Assembly (NCBI GenBank): GCA_038236005.1
Contig: JBBSTI010000009.1
Coordinates: 1-40,647 of the forward strand
DNA from: CANKBT01 sp038236005
GTDB taxonomy: Bacteria > Actinomycetota > Actinomycetes > Mycobacteriales > SCTD01
Length of the DNA: 40,647 nt
Direction of reading: 5' to 3'
The notes beneath the pieces are model-generated. The model did no database searches and was not told where the DNA came from. It was given only the letters and a program-made list of their open reading frames with translations. Positions 1 to 8,451 of this stretch are shown here, piece by piece; the first letter of the stretch is position 1; each line of letters begins with the position of its first letter. Both the position numbers and the translations under genes were made by a program.

Positions 1-1331
<1,331 letters not shown>

Positions 1332-1340
1332 GACGGCTCC

Positions 1341-1435
1341 TCCCTACGCCGGTGCTAACCGGGTCAGGTGCGAACGGTCAGCGGCCGGTCCTGCCGCCCT
1401 CTCGGCCTCGGCGTGAGGCTCCCGCGGGTCAGGGA
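1341..1435 (-). ncRNA. TPP (THI-box) riboswitch upstream of thiC
   Basis: Read on the minus strand, the leader shows the THI-box hallmarks in order. First comes the 5' P1 strand TCCCT (1435-1431), then GGCCGAGAGGGC near 1407-1395. The 3' half, ACCTGACCCGGTTAGCACCGG and GCGTAGGGA, ends at 1341. P1 pairs TCCCT with AGGGA, and AGGGA is the start of the thiC ribosome binding site. The visible layout therefore predicts direct translational control, with the ligand-bound P1 hiding the Shine-Dalgarno. No separate expression platform hairpin is needed or seen. Confidence 0.93.
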
Positions 1436-1488
1436 CGAGCGTACGACCTGGCCGTGACCGATCTCACGGAGGGGCCGGGGATCCGCCC

Positions 1489-2361
1489 TCAGGTCCGCAG
1501 GAACTGCCCGAGACGACGTACCGCTGCGGTCGCCTCGGGGACGACCCCGGCGTAGAGCTGCACGTCGTGGAACAGGCCCGGGAGCGGGTCGCCCAGGGCG
1601 ATGCCGCCGGCGCTCCGGACGGCGTCGACGAGCGCGGCCGACTCCGGGGCGAGCCGCTCGTGGGTGACCCACTGGACCAGCATCGGCGGGAGCCCGGACA
1701 GGTCCCCGTGCAGCGGGGACAGCACGCGTGGGTCGCGGGTGCCGAGGTAGGCGTCGCGCCCGGCCCGCAGCCAGGCGAGGTTCAGCAGCGGGTCCGGCCC
1801 GTCGTACGCCCGCGCCAGGCCCTGGGTGAAGTCTGCGCAGGGCGAGACCAGCGCGACCGCGACGGGCTGCGTCGTGCCGCGGTCGCGCAGGGCGAGCGCC
1901 AGCTGCAGCGCGAGCGCACCCCCGGCGGAGTCGCCGCAGAGCGCCGTCGGCGTCCCTCGACCCGACGACCCGGCCAGCGCGTCGAACGCGGCGACGGCGT
2001 CCTCCACGTCGGCGGGGTGCGGATGCTCCGGCGCGAGCCGTTGGTCCAGGACGAAGACCGGGTGTCCGGACGCCGCCGACAGATGGGCGGCGAAGGCCCG
2101 GTGGGTGCGGGCCGACATCGTGATCCAGGCGCCGCCGTGCAGGTGCAAGACCGCGCGGCTCTCGTCCACACCCGGTGCGCTCACCCGGTCCGCCGGCCGG
2201 TCCCCGAGCGTGGTGCGGTGCACCTCGGTGCCGCGCGGGACCGGCAGACCTCGGGTGGCCAGTGCGAGCAACCGACGCTGGGTGGGGACAGCCAGTCGCC
2301 ACAGGACCGGCGCGACCAGAGCGCGGTTGGCGCCGGTAAGGACGGCGGCAGCGAGACTCAC
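1489..2361 (-). CDS. Alpha/beta hydrolase, hormone-sensitive-lipase-like esterase (family IV)
   Basis: A predicted carboxylesterase of 290 residues. It shows the family IV signature HGGAW (75-79, oxyanion hole) and the nucleophile elbow GDSAGG (143-148, Ser145). The catalytic His is His265 in FHD. The acid residue sits where family members have D/E, probably Glu240 (inferred by position). There is no signal peptide, so it should be cytoplasmic. The GTG start at 2361 overlaps the stop of the upstream Baeyer-Villiger monooxygenase by four bases (GTGA), which implies translational coupling. Together the two could oxidise a ketone to an ester or lactone and then hydrolyse it. Related family members act on many short-chain esters, so the substrate cannot be read from sequence. 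Confidence 0.92.
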   Translation of the reverse strand: MSLAAAVLTGANRALVAPVLWRLAVPTQRRLLALATRGLPVPRGTEVHRTTLGDRPADRVSAPGVDESRAVLHLHGGAWITMSARTHRAFAAHLSAASGHPVFVLDQRLAPEHPHPADVEDAVAAFDALAGSSGRGTPTALCGDSAGGALALQLALALRDRGTTQPVAVALVSPCADFTQGLARAYDGPDPLLNLAWLRAGRDAYLGTRDPRVLSPLHGDLSGLPPMLVQWVTHERLAPESAALVDAVRSAGGIALGDPLPGLFHDVQLYAGVVPEATAAVRRLGQFLRT

Positions 2362-3812
2362 GTGTGCACCCGGACCGGCTCGAGGACGGCCGGGTCCAGC
2401 TTTCGCGTACGCCTGCGGAAATCCAGGGTGGTGCCCGGCCAGTTCTGCGTGTTGCGCCCGCTGGCCGTGAGGTACCAGCTGGTGCAGCCCTCGGCGAACA
2501 CGGTGCCGGACAGTCGGTCCTGCAGCTCGTCGTTGAACTCTCTCAGCACGTCGCTGCGCACGTCGATGCTCGCGAGCCCTCCGGCGAGCTGCCGCAGGCC
2601 GTCGCGGATCAGTGCGTACTGCCCCTCGAGCATGAGGATGATCGAGTTGTGGCCGAGGTTGGTGTTGGGGCCGTAGAGCAGGAACAGGTTGGGAAAACCG
2701 CTCACCAGCGTGCCCAGGTAGGCCTCTGCGCCCTCGCTCCACGCCTGGGCCATCGCGCGACCGCCGCGTCCGGTGACCGTCATCGGCAGCAGCAGCTCGG
2801 TGGCGGCGAACCCGGTCCCGAGCACGATCGTGTCGACCTCGTGCCGCACGCCCGCCGCGTCGGTCAGGCCGGTGGCGTCCATCTGCGTCACCGCCTCCGT
2901 GACCACGTCGACGTCCGGGCGGGTGAGCGCCGGATACCAGTCGTTGCTCTGCAGGATGCGCTTGCAGCCGATCGTGTAGTCCGGGGTGAGCCGCTCTCGC
3001 AACCCTGGATCGGCGACCTGTTTGGCGAGGTGTCGCGCAAAGCTCTTCTGCGGGACGCGCATCAGCGCCGGGGAGCTGTTGAAGCCGAGGCTGCGCAGCT
3101 CGTTGACCACGAACGTGCGCAGTCGGTCGGCCTTCAGCAGCCCCGGCACGTGCTGCAGCGCGGCGTGCGTGCGCGGCCCGTACGCCCGGTCAGGCTTCCT
3201 GATCACGTACGGCGCGGACCGCTGGAACAGCGTGACGTGCTCGGCCTGCTCCCGGACCTCGGGGAGGAACTGGATCGCGCTCGCCCCGGTGCCGACGACG
3301 GCGACCCGGCGGCCGGTGAGGTCGTGCCCGTGGTCCCACGCGCCGGAATGGAACACCGTCCCGGTGAAGTCCTCGAGCCCCGGCAGGTGCGGGTCGGCCG
3401 GCCTGCCGAGCTGGCCGCACGCGGCGATCAGGACGTCACACCGGTGCGTGCGGCCGCCGGAGAGCGCGAGGTCCCAGACCCTGGCGTCGTCGTCCCAGGT
3501 GGCGCTCAGCACCTCGGTCCCGAAGCGCACCCGTGGGGTCACGCCGAACTCGTCGGCGACCCGCCGCAGGTAGGCGTGGATCTCGGCCTGCGGGGCGAAC
3601 CGGCGGGACCAACCACCCTCGGGGGCAAAGCTGAACGAGTAGAGGTGGCTCGGCACGTCGCAGGCGGCGCCCGGGTAGGTGTTGTCGCGCCACACGCCAC
3701 CGAGGTCGTCGCTGCGCTCGAAGAGCACGAGATCGGTGTGCCCGTCCTGGAGCAGCCGGGCCGCCATGCCGACCCCGCCGAAGCCGCTGCCGACGATCGC
3801 GATGCTGACCAT
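2358..3812 (-). CDS. Type I Baeyer-Villiger monooxygenase (FAD/NADPH)
   Basis: A flavoprotein of 484 residues that should insert oxygen next to a ketone carbonyl using NADPH and O2. The N-terminal FAD Rossmann motif is GSGFGG (8-13). The Baeyer-Villiger fingerprint FxGxxxHxxxW(P/D) is intact at 149-160 (Phe149, Gly151, His155, Trp159, Asp160). The second nucleotide-binding motif GTGASA (174-179) serves NADPH. The ATG at 3812 has AGGA ten bases upstream. A longer in-frame extension is possible upstream but overlaps the preceding gene and lacks family similarity. It lies 20 bases downstream of an EEP-family gene and overlaps the next esterase by GTGA. Flavin monooxygenases for N- or S-oxidation are related, but the fingerprint favours a true BVMO. 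The substrate is unknown. Confidence 0.93.
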   Translation of the reverse strand: MVSIAIVGSGFGGVGMAARLLQDGHTDLVLFERSDDLGGVWRDNTYPGAACDVPSHLYSFSFAPEGGWSRRFAPQAEIHAYLRRVADEFGVTPRVRFGTEVLSATWDDDARVWDLALSGGRTHRCDVLIAACGQLGRPADPHLPGLEDFTGTVFHSGAWDHGHDLTGRRVAVVGTGASAIQFLPEVREQAEHVTLFQRSAPYVIRKPDRAYGPRTHAALQHVPGLLKADRLRTFVVNELRSLGFNSSPALMRVPQKSFARHLAKQVADPGLRERLTPDYTIGCKRILQSNDWYPALTRPDVDVVTEAVTQMDATGLTDAAGVRHEVDTIVLGTGFAATELLLPMTVTGRGGRAMAQAWSEGAEAYLGTLVSGFPNLFLLYGPNTNLGHNSIILMLEGQYALIRDGLRQLAGGLASIDVRSDVLREFNDELQDRLSGTVFAEGCTSWYLTASGRNTQNWPGTTLDFRRRTRKLDPAVLEPVRVHT

Positions 3813-3832
3813 GGCTCGATCCTGGCAGACCG

Positions 3833-4810
3833 TCAGCCGGTGCGACGCACAGCGAGGTCCGCCACGACGGCGAGGTGGTCGCTGCCCGGCACCCGCAGCT
3901 CGCGGACCGAGCACACGTCGATCTGGACACCGCTGCCGTTCTTGACCAGGACGTGGTCCAGGTGCAGGACGGGCAGCCGAGCCGGCCAGGTGCGTGCGAG
4001 CCCCGCGCCGACCTCCTCGTGCGCGTCTCGTACGCCGTCGGTCAGCAGGGTGCGAAAGCTCGCGAAGTCACGGCTCGCGTTGAAGTCCCCCAACGCAATG
4101 ACAGGTCCGTCGATCGCCCGCAGTCGCTCACCGACGTGCGCGAGGTCGCTCGCCCAAGGGTCACCCCCGTGCATGAGCGGGGGCTGGGTGTGCACGCCCA
4201 GGACCCGCACCTCGATCGGACCGCCCGGCGCGTCCACCCGGACCGACCCCTCGGGCCAGAAGCGCTCCGAGCGCGCCGTCTCGGTCACGTCGGTGAGCGG
4301 GAGCCGGGTGGCCAGGCCCGGCGAGGTCTCCACGTCCCGGATCTCGATGGCCTGCTGCGGCAGCGTGGCCAGCAGCGGGGCAAGGCTCAGCAGCGCGGGG
4401 TTGGTCAGCTCGGGCAGGACCACCAGGTCCGGGTCGGCCGCAGCCAGGACGCGCCCGGCCGCCTCGAGCTGCTGGTTGGTGTAGAGCAGGTTGGACCCGA
4501 CCACCCGCAGCGGCGTCCCGACGCACGGCCCGGGACGGCCGCCGGTGGACGGCGCGGCGACGACGACCTGCGCGAGCCCGAGCAGCAGCGCCACGGTCGC
4601 GAGCGTGCGCCGACGCAGCAGGACGGCGCCGACCAGCACCGGGAAGGCGAGCAGCAGCAGGAACGGGAGCAGCCCCATCCCGAGCGACCACACCGGCCCA
4701 CGCTCGAGACCGACCAGGCGGGCGACGAGCAGCACGACGAGCCCGGCAGCCACGAGCCAGCCCACGCCGCTCAGCGCCCTACGCAGGCCTGCCCGCTCCT
4801 CCCGCCTCAC
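3833..4810 (-). CDS. Membrane-anchored endonuclease/exonuclease/phosphatase (EEP) family protein
   Basis: 325 residues. Three hydrophobic segments come first (about 14-32, 40-63 and 68-87), followed by an EEP domain that should face outside. EEP motifs visible in order are the Asn of GSNLLYTN, the metal-binding Glu in VLPELTN, the HTQPP histidine, GDFNASRD, LDHVLV and the C-terminal GSDHLAVVADL. All catalytic positions of the DNase I/exonuclease III/phosphodiesterase fold seem kept, so it is likely active. Substrates in this family range from DNA to phospholipids and inositol phosphates; a membrane anchor favours an extracellular phosphodiesterase role (inference). GTG start at 4810. It heads a likely operon with the BVMO and esterase, which is an unexplained pairing. 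Confidence 0.88.
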   Translation of the reverse strand: MRREERAGLRRALSGVGWLVAAGLVVLLVARLVGLERGPVWSLGMGLLPFLLLLAFPVLVGAVLLRRRTLATVALLLGLAQVVVAAPSTGGRPGPCVGTPLRVVGSNLLYTNQQLEAAGRVLAAADPDLVVLPELTNPALLSLAPLLATLPQQAIEIRDVETSPGLATRLPLTDVTETARSERFWPEGSVRVDAPGGPIEVRVLGVHTQPPLMHGGDPWASDLAHVGERLRAIDGPVIALGDFNASRDFASFRTLLTDGVRDAHEEVGAGLARTWPARLPVLHLDHVLVKNGSGVQIDVCSVRELRVPGSDHLAVVADLAVRRTG

Positions 4811-4846
4811 TGCGTCACGCGCTCGACGCGTGGGTGACCGGACGCG

Positions 4847-5860
4847 TCATCCTGCGGCCAGCAGGGCCCAGAGCGCACCGACGAGCCGGTCGGAGCTCTG
4901 CCGGTCACGCACCGCGGTCCGCCAGTGGTCCGGACCCAGACCGGGGAACGTGTCGCCCCGACGGACGGCGATCCCGACCCCTCGCAGACGCTCGCGCACG
5001 TCACCGTGGCCCGGCGCCGCGCAGAGCAGGAACGGAGCTGTCGACCCGGGGCTCACCTCGACACCGAGCCCGGTCAGCAGTCGCTCCAGCCGCGCCCGTT
5101 CACGAGGCACATGCTCTCCCGCGGCCGTCGCCTCGGCGAGCGCCTCCGGGCTGCTGCACAACCGGGCCGCGGTGAGCGCGAGAGAGGAGACCGACCAGAG
5201 CGGCTGCGCCTCGCGCAGCGCCCGCACCAGGGGTGCCGCCGCAAGCAGGTAGCCGACCCGCAGGCCGGCGAGCGACCAGGTCTTGGTGAGGCTGCGGACG
5301 ACAACCAGCCCGGGCAGGTCCGCGCGGGAGGCCAGCGAGCCGGGCTCATCGGGGATCCCGTCCAGGAACGCCTCGTCGACCACCACCGTGCGGCCGGGGC
5401 GGCACAACGACGCCAGGTCGCGGTGCAGCACCCCGGTCGGGTTCGTCGGGTTGCCGACCACCACGAGGTCCGCCTGCTCGGGCACGTCGGTCATGACGTA
5501 CGGCGGGGGCAGGACGTGCCGGTGCACGGTCACCCCGGCTGCGCGCAGGGCCGCCTCCGGCTCGGTGAAGGACGGGTGCACGCAGACGGCGTAGGAAGGA
5601 CGCAGCACCCGGGCGAGCAGCACGAAGGCCTCGGCGGCCCCGGCGGTCAGCAGCACCTCGTCGGTCCCGCGACCGTGCCGTGCCGCCACAGCCGTGGTGG
5701 CGGCCAGCGGATCGGGGTAGCGGCCCAGATCGGCGATCTCTGCGCACAGCGCCGCCCGGAGCCAGCCGGGCGGCGACGCAGCGCGCACGTTGACGGCCAG
5801 GTCGAGCAGGCCGGGGATCAGCTCGGCATCCCCGTGATGCCGCAGGTCAGGCTCGCTCAA
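4847..5860 (-). CDS. cobC: CobC-like PLP-dependent aminotransferase/decarboxylase (Rv2231c family)
   Basis: A fold-type I PLP enzyme of 337 residues, of the histidinol-phosphate aminotransferase/threonine-phosphate decarboxylase branch. Visible motifs are NPTNPTG (137-143), DEAF (162-165) and the PLP lysine in SLTKTWS (Lys193). In Mycobacterium the orthologue is annotated CobC, thought to supply aminopropanol phosphate for the cobalamin nucleotide loop. A cobD/cbiB gene lies 5 kb away here, which supports that role. The best start is TTG at 5860, which overlaps the stop of a 43-residue upstream frame as TTGA. Similarity to the family begins only a few residues after it, and no ATG or GTG fits. 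Histidinol-phosphate aminotransferase is the alternative function. Confidence 0.85.
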   Translation of the reverse strand: MSEPDLRHHGDAELIPGLLDLAVNVRAASPPGWLRAALCAEIADLGRYPDPLAATTAVAARHGRGTDEVLLTAGAAEAFVLLARVLRPSYAVCVHPSFTEPEAALRAAGVTVHRHVLPPPYVMTDVPEQADLVVVGNPTNPTGVLHRDLASLCRPGRTVVVDEAFLDGIPDEPGSLASRADLPGLVVVRSLTKTWSLAGLRVGYLLAAAPLVRALREAQPLWSVSSLALTAARLCSSPEALAEATAAGEHVPRERARLERLLTGLGVEVSPGSTAPFLLCAAPGHGDVRERLRGVGIAVRRGDTFPGLGPDHWRTAVRDRQSSDRLVGALWALLAAG

Positions 5861-5988
5861 CGCGGCTGCTCGGTGTCGTGCCGCCGGTCCCGCGCCTTCG
5901 CGACCGTCGCCGCCGTGTCGGGGGTGCCGACCAGCGCCCGCAGCTGTGCCACGGTCGTCATGTCGTCGGTCTGGCCCGGTGCGCTCAC
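5857..5988 (-). CDS. Small 43-residue frame, translationally coupled to cobC
   Basis: The frame runs from GTG 5988 (or ATG 5961, in frame) to TGA 5857. Its stop overlaps the TTG start of cobC as TTGA. Codon third positions are over 90% G/C, as in real genes of this window. The sequence after the internal Met (TTVAQLRALVGTP...) loosely resembles the N-terminal helix of pyridoxamine-5'-phosphate-oxidase-like flavoproteins, but the barrel that should follow is absent. It may be a short coupled leader peptide or the remnant of such a gene. The product is not recognised as a known small protein. Confidence 0.4.
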   Translation of the reverse strand: MSAPGQTDDMTTVAQLRALVGTPDTAATVAKARDRRHDTEQPR

Positions 5989-6006
5989 ACGGTCCAGTAT
6001 CGGGGC

Positions 6007-6861
6007 TCAGCGAAAGACGACGGTGCGCACGCCGTTGCGCAGCACCCGGTGCTGCAGGTGCCAACGCACGGCACGGGCGAGCGCGATCGACTCGAGGTCA
6101 CGGCCGGTCGCGGCGAGGTCGTCCGGGGTGGCCGCGTGGTCGACCCGCGCCACCTCCTGCTCGATGATCGGCCCCTCGTCGAGCTCGGCGGTGACGTAGT
6201 GCGCGGTCGCCCCGATCAGCTTGACACCCCGGTCGTGGGCCTGGTGGTAGGGCCGGCCGCCCTTGAAGCTCGGCAGGAACGAGTGGTGGATGTTGATGGT
6301 GTCCGGCAGGGCCGAGCACAGCGGGTCGGACAGCACCTGCATGTAGCGGGCGAGAACGACCAGCTCCACCTGCTCCTCGCGGGCGATCTCCAGCAGACGG
6401 CCTTCAGCCTCGGGCTTGGTGTCCCGGGTGACCGGGACGTGGTGGAAGGCGATCCCCTGCTGCTCCACCAACGGGCGGAACACCTCGTGGTTGCTGACCA
6501 CCCCCCGCACGTCGGCGGGCAGCGCCCCGGTGCTGTGCCGGTAGAGCAGGTCGTTGAGGCAGTGACCGTGCTGACTGACCAGGATCAGCACCCTCCCGCG
6601 GTGCGCCAGGTCGTCGAGCCGCCACGTCATCGCGTACGTCTGCGCCATCTCGCCGAACGCCGAGCGCAGCCCGGGAAGGTCGGTGCCGGACGCGTGCACG
6701 CGCATGAAGAACAGGTGCGCGTCCGGGTCGCCGTACTGCTGGCTGTCGACGATGTTCCACCGGGCGTCCGCGAGCGTGCGAGCGACCGCCAGCACGATGC
6801 CGACCTGGTCGGGGCAGGACAGGGTCAGGACGGCGTGGACGGTCTGCGCGTCGTCGGTCAC
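6007..6861 (-). CDS. purU: Formyltetrahydrofolate deformylase PurU
   Basis: PurU hydrolyses 10-formyl-tetrahydrofolate to formate and tetrahydrofolate, balancing one-carbon pools and feeding formate to purine synthesis. The 284-residue protein has an N-terminal ACT regulatory domain (about 10-90, starting at LTLSCPDQVGIV). The formyltransferase-type catalytic domain carries Asn190-IHHSFLPSF and Asp228 in TAELDEGP, the conserved Asn/His/Asp catalytic set. The GTG at 6861 with GGGTGA upstream was chosen because similarity starts within ten residues. An ATG nine codons earlier (6888) is possible but has a poorer context. The length matches family members (about 280-290). It lies upstream of the small frame and cobC on the same strand, with an 18-base gap to the small frame. 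Confidence 0.95.
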   Translation of the reverse strand: MTDDAQTVHAVLTLSCPDQVGIVLAVARTLADARWNIVDSQQYGDPDAHLFFMRVHASGTDLPGLRSAFGEMAQTYAMTWRLDDLAHRGRVLILVSQHGHCLNDLLYRHSTGALPADVRGVVSNHEVFRPLVEQQGIAFHHVPVTRDTKPEAEGRLLEIAREEQVELVVLARYMQVLSDPLCSALPDTINIHHSFLPSFKGGRPYHQAHDRGVKLIGATAHYVTAELDEGPIIEQEVARVDHAATPDDLAATGRDLESIALARAVRWHLQHRVLRNGVRTVVFR

Positions 6862-6919
6862 GTATCGATCACCCGGACACCCTGGCACGACGCCGCAAGG
6901 CTGGGCCTAGGGTCGGCGG

Positions 6920-7975
6920 ATGGACGACACCTGGGACCTGACCATGGACCGCTCCGACCCGTCGGTGACGCGGCTCGTCGGTAGCGCACCGCTGGAGCCT
7001 GCGCACGGCCAGGCGGTGCTGCGCACCGAGCGGGTCGGGCTGACGGCCAACAACGTGACGTACGCCGTGCTCGGCGACGTGATGCGCTACTGGGAGTTCT
7101 TCCCGGCGCCCGAGGGGCAGGGCCACGTCCCGCTGTGGGGGTTCGCCGAGGTCAGCGCCTCGCGGGTCGACGGCCTGGCCGAGGGTGACCGGGTCTATGG
7201 CTATCTGCCGACCGCGAGCCACCTGCTGGTCACCCCCGGGACGGTGCGCTCCGGCAGCTTCCGGGACACCGCCGAGCACCGCGCGCCGCTGGCCGCCGTC
7301 TACAACTCCTACGTGCCGGCGCAGACCGGGCTGGACGATCTGCAGGTGCTGTTCCGTCCGCTGTTCATGACCTCGTTCATGCTCGCCGACTGGCTCGCCG
7401 ACGCCGGCCCGGCCGCCGAGCAGGTCGTGCTCAGCTCGGCCTCGAGCAAGACGGCGTACGGCACCGCCTTCGCCCTGAAGGACACCGGTGCGCGGGTGGT
7501 CGGTCTCACGTCCGAGGGCAACGTGGAGTTCACCCGCGGGCTCGGGGTCTACGACGAGGTGCTCGCCTACGAGTCGGTCCCGGACCTGACCGAGGCCAGC
7601 ACCGCGTACGTCGATGTCGCCGGCAGCGCGCCGCTGCGTCGCGCGGTGCACCAGCGGCTCGGCACGCAGGTCGTGCGCGACGTCGTCGTCGGGATCGCCC
7701 AGGGCCAGCCCGGTGGCGATCCTGGACCGATCGAGGGCGCCCGCCCGACGATGTTCTTCGCCCCCGACCAGATCGCCAAGCGCAGCCAGGACTGGGGTCC
7801 CGGCGGGGTCGAGCAGAAGTTCGGCGAGGCGTGGGGCGAGTTCGCGACCTGGGTGACCCCGCAGATCGATGTCGCGCCCGGCGAGGGCCCCGGAGCGCTC
7901 GAGTCGGCCTGGAAGGCGGTCTTCGCGGGTGTCGGCCCGCGGGTCGGCCACGTCCTGACCTTTCCTCCTGCGTAG
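6920..7975 (+). CDS. DUF2855 family protein
   Basis: 351 residues matching the DUF2855 family. These are proteins with a medium-chain dehydrogenase-like fold, seen as the nucleotide-binding-like segment around AAEQVVLSSASSKTAYG and the central GARVVGLTS strand-turn. The classical GxGxxG and zinc ligands of true alcohol dehydrogenases are not present. The enzymatic role of the family is not established. The ATG at 6920 starts directly at conserved sequence. The gene is divergent from purU with only 58 bases between starts, so the promoters face away from each other in a short spacer. Downstream lies a degenerate repeat and an xdhC remnant on the other strand. Confidence 0.85.
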   Translation: MDDTWDLTMDRSDPSVTRLVGSAPLEPAHGQAVLRTERVGLTANNVTYAVLGDVMRYWEFFPAPEGQGHVPLWGFAEVSASRVDGLAEGDRVYGYLPTASHLLVTPGTVRSGSFRDTAEHRAPLAAVYNSYVPAQTGLDDLQVLFRPLFMTSFMLADWLADAGPAAEQVVLSSASSKTAYGTAFALKDTGARVVGLTSEGNVEFTRGLGVYDEVLAYESVPDLTEASTAYVDVAGSAPLRRAVHQRLGTQVVRDVVVGIAQGQPGGDPGPIEGARPTMFFAPDQIAKRSQDWGPGGVEQKFGEAWGEFATWVTPQIDVAPGEGPGALESAWKAVFAGVGPRVGHVLTFPPA

Positions 7976-8024
7976 GTCCTTCAGCAGGTCCTCAGTAGGT
8001 CCTCCGGGGCAGGTCCTCAGCAGT
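7973..8024. repeat. Degenerate tandem repeat of AGGTCCTCAG-like units
   Basis: Immediately after the DUF2855 stop there are four imperfect copies of AGGTCCTCAG(C/T), as AGGTCCTTCAGC, AGGTCCTCAGT, AGGTCCTCCGG and AGGTCCTCAGC. The last unit overlaps the stop codon of the xdhC remnant on the minus strand. It may be a slippage product or a junction scar; no function can be assigned. Confidence 0.6.
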
Positions 8025-8205
8025 AGTGCCCGCCGGGCCGGTCGTTGCGGTCGGCCAGCAGACCGGCGAAGGTCGAGACCGCGATCTCGACCGGCGTGCG
8101 CGAGCCGATGTCGAGCCCGATCGGCCGGTGCACCCGTGCGATGTCGGCCTCGCCCACCCCGAGTGCGCGCAGGGCCTCGACATGCGCCGCCGGGCGCTGG
8201 TCGGC
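8017..8205 (-). pseudogene. C-terminal remnant of an XdhC/CoxI-family gene
   Basis: About 60 codons on the minus strand match the extreme C-terminus of XdhC-family molybdenum-cofactor insertion factors. The tell-tale piece is the ARVHRPIGLDIGSRTPVEIAVS segment, read here as EALRALGVGEADIARVHRPI followed by GLDIGSRTP, then a normal stop at 8017. Upstream of about 8205 the frame continues as unrelated antisense sequence and leads into the gdhA region, so the rest of the gene (Rossmann fold and N-terminal Cys domain) is gone. This is a 5'-truncated fossil with no start codon of its own. No xanthine dehydrogenase or CO dehydrogenase genes are in the window. Confidence 0.75.
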
Positions 8206-8451
8206 GTCGCATCGGAGTGGGCGGTCAGGCAGGAGGTGTCCATCACCACATCCTCTCTCGGGAGCGGTCTCGTGGTCCAAGGTGGGGAGAGGCGGGTTCG
8301 TCCAGGCCGTGGACCGTACGCACCGAGCGCGGCGCGATGCCCCCAGGCGCGAGCGAAGGCTCGCTGCCACCGGCCACGACCTCACCGTCGCCGAGCGGCC
8401 CACGTACCGTCCACTGCCGTTGCCCAACACCCTCGAACGGACGGAGCCCGA
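8206..8451 (+). other. Non-coding spacer and presumed gdhA leader
   Basis: No convincing gene is seen on either strand. It contains a short hairpin-like segment (GCGAGCGAAGGCTCGC near 8349-8364) and the gdhA ribosome binding site GGAG eight bases before 8452. The gdhA promoter must lie here, but no clear -10/-35 pair stands out. Confidence 0.4.
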
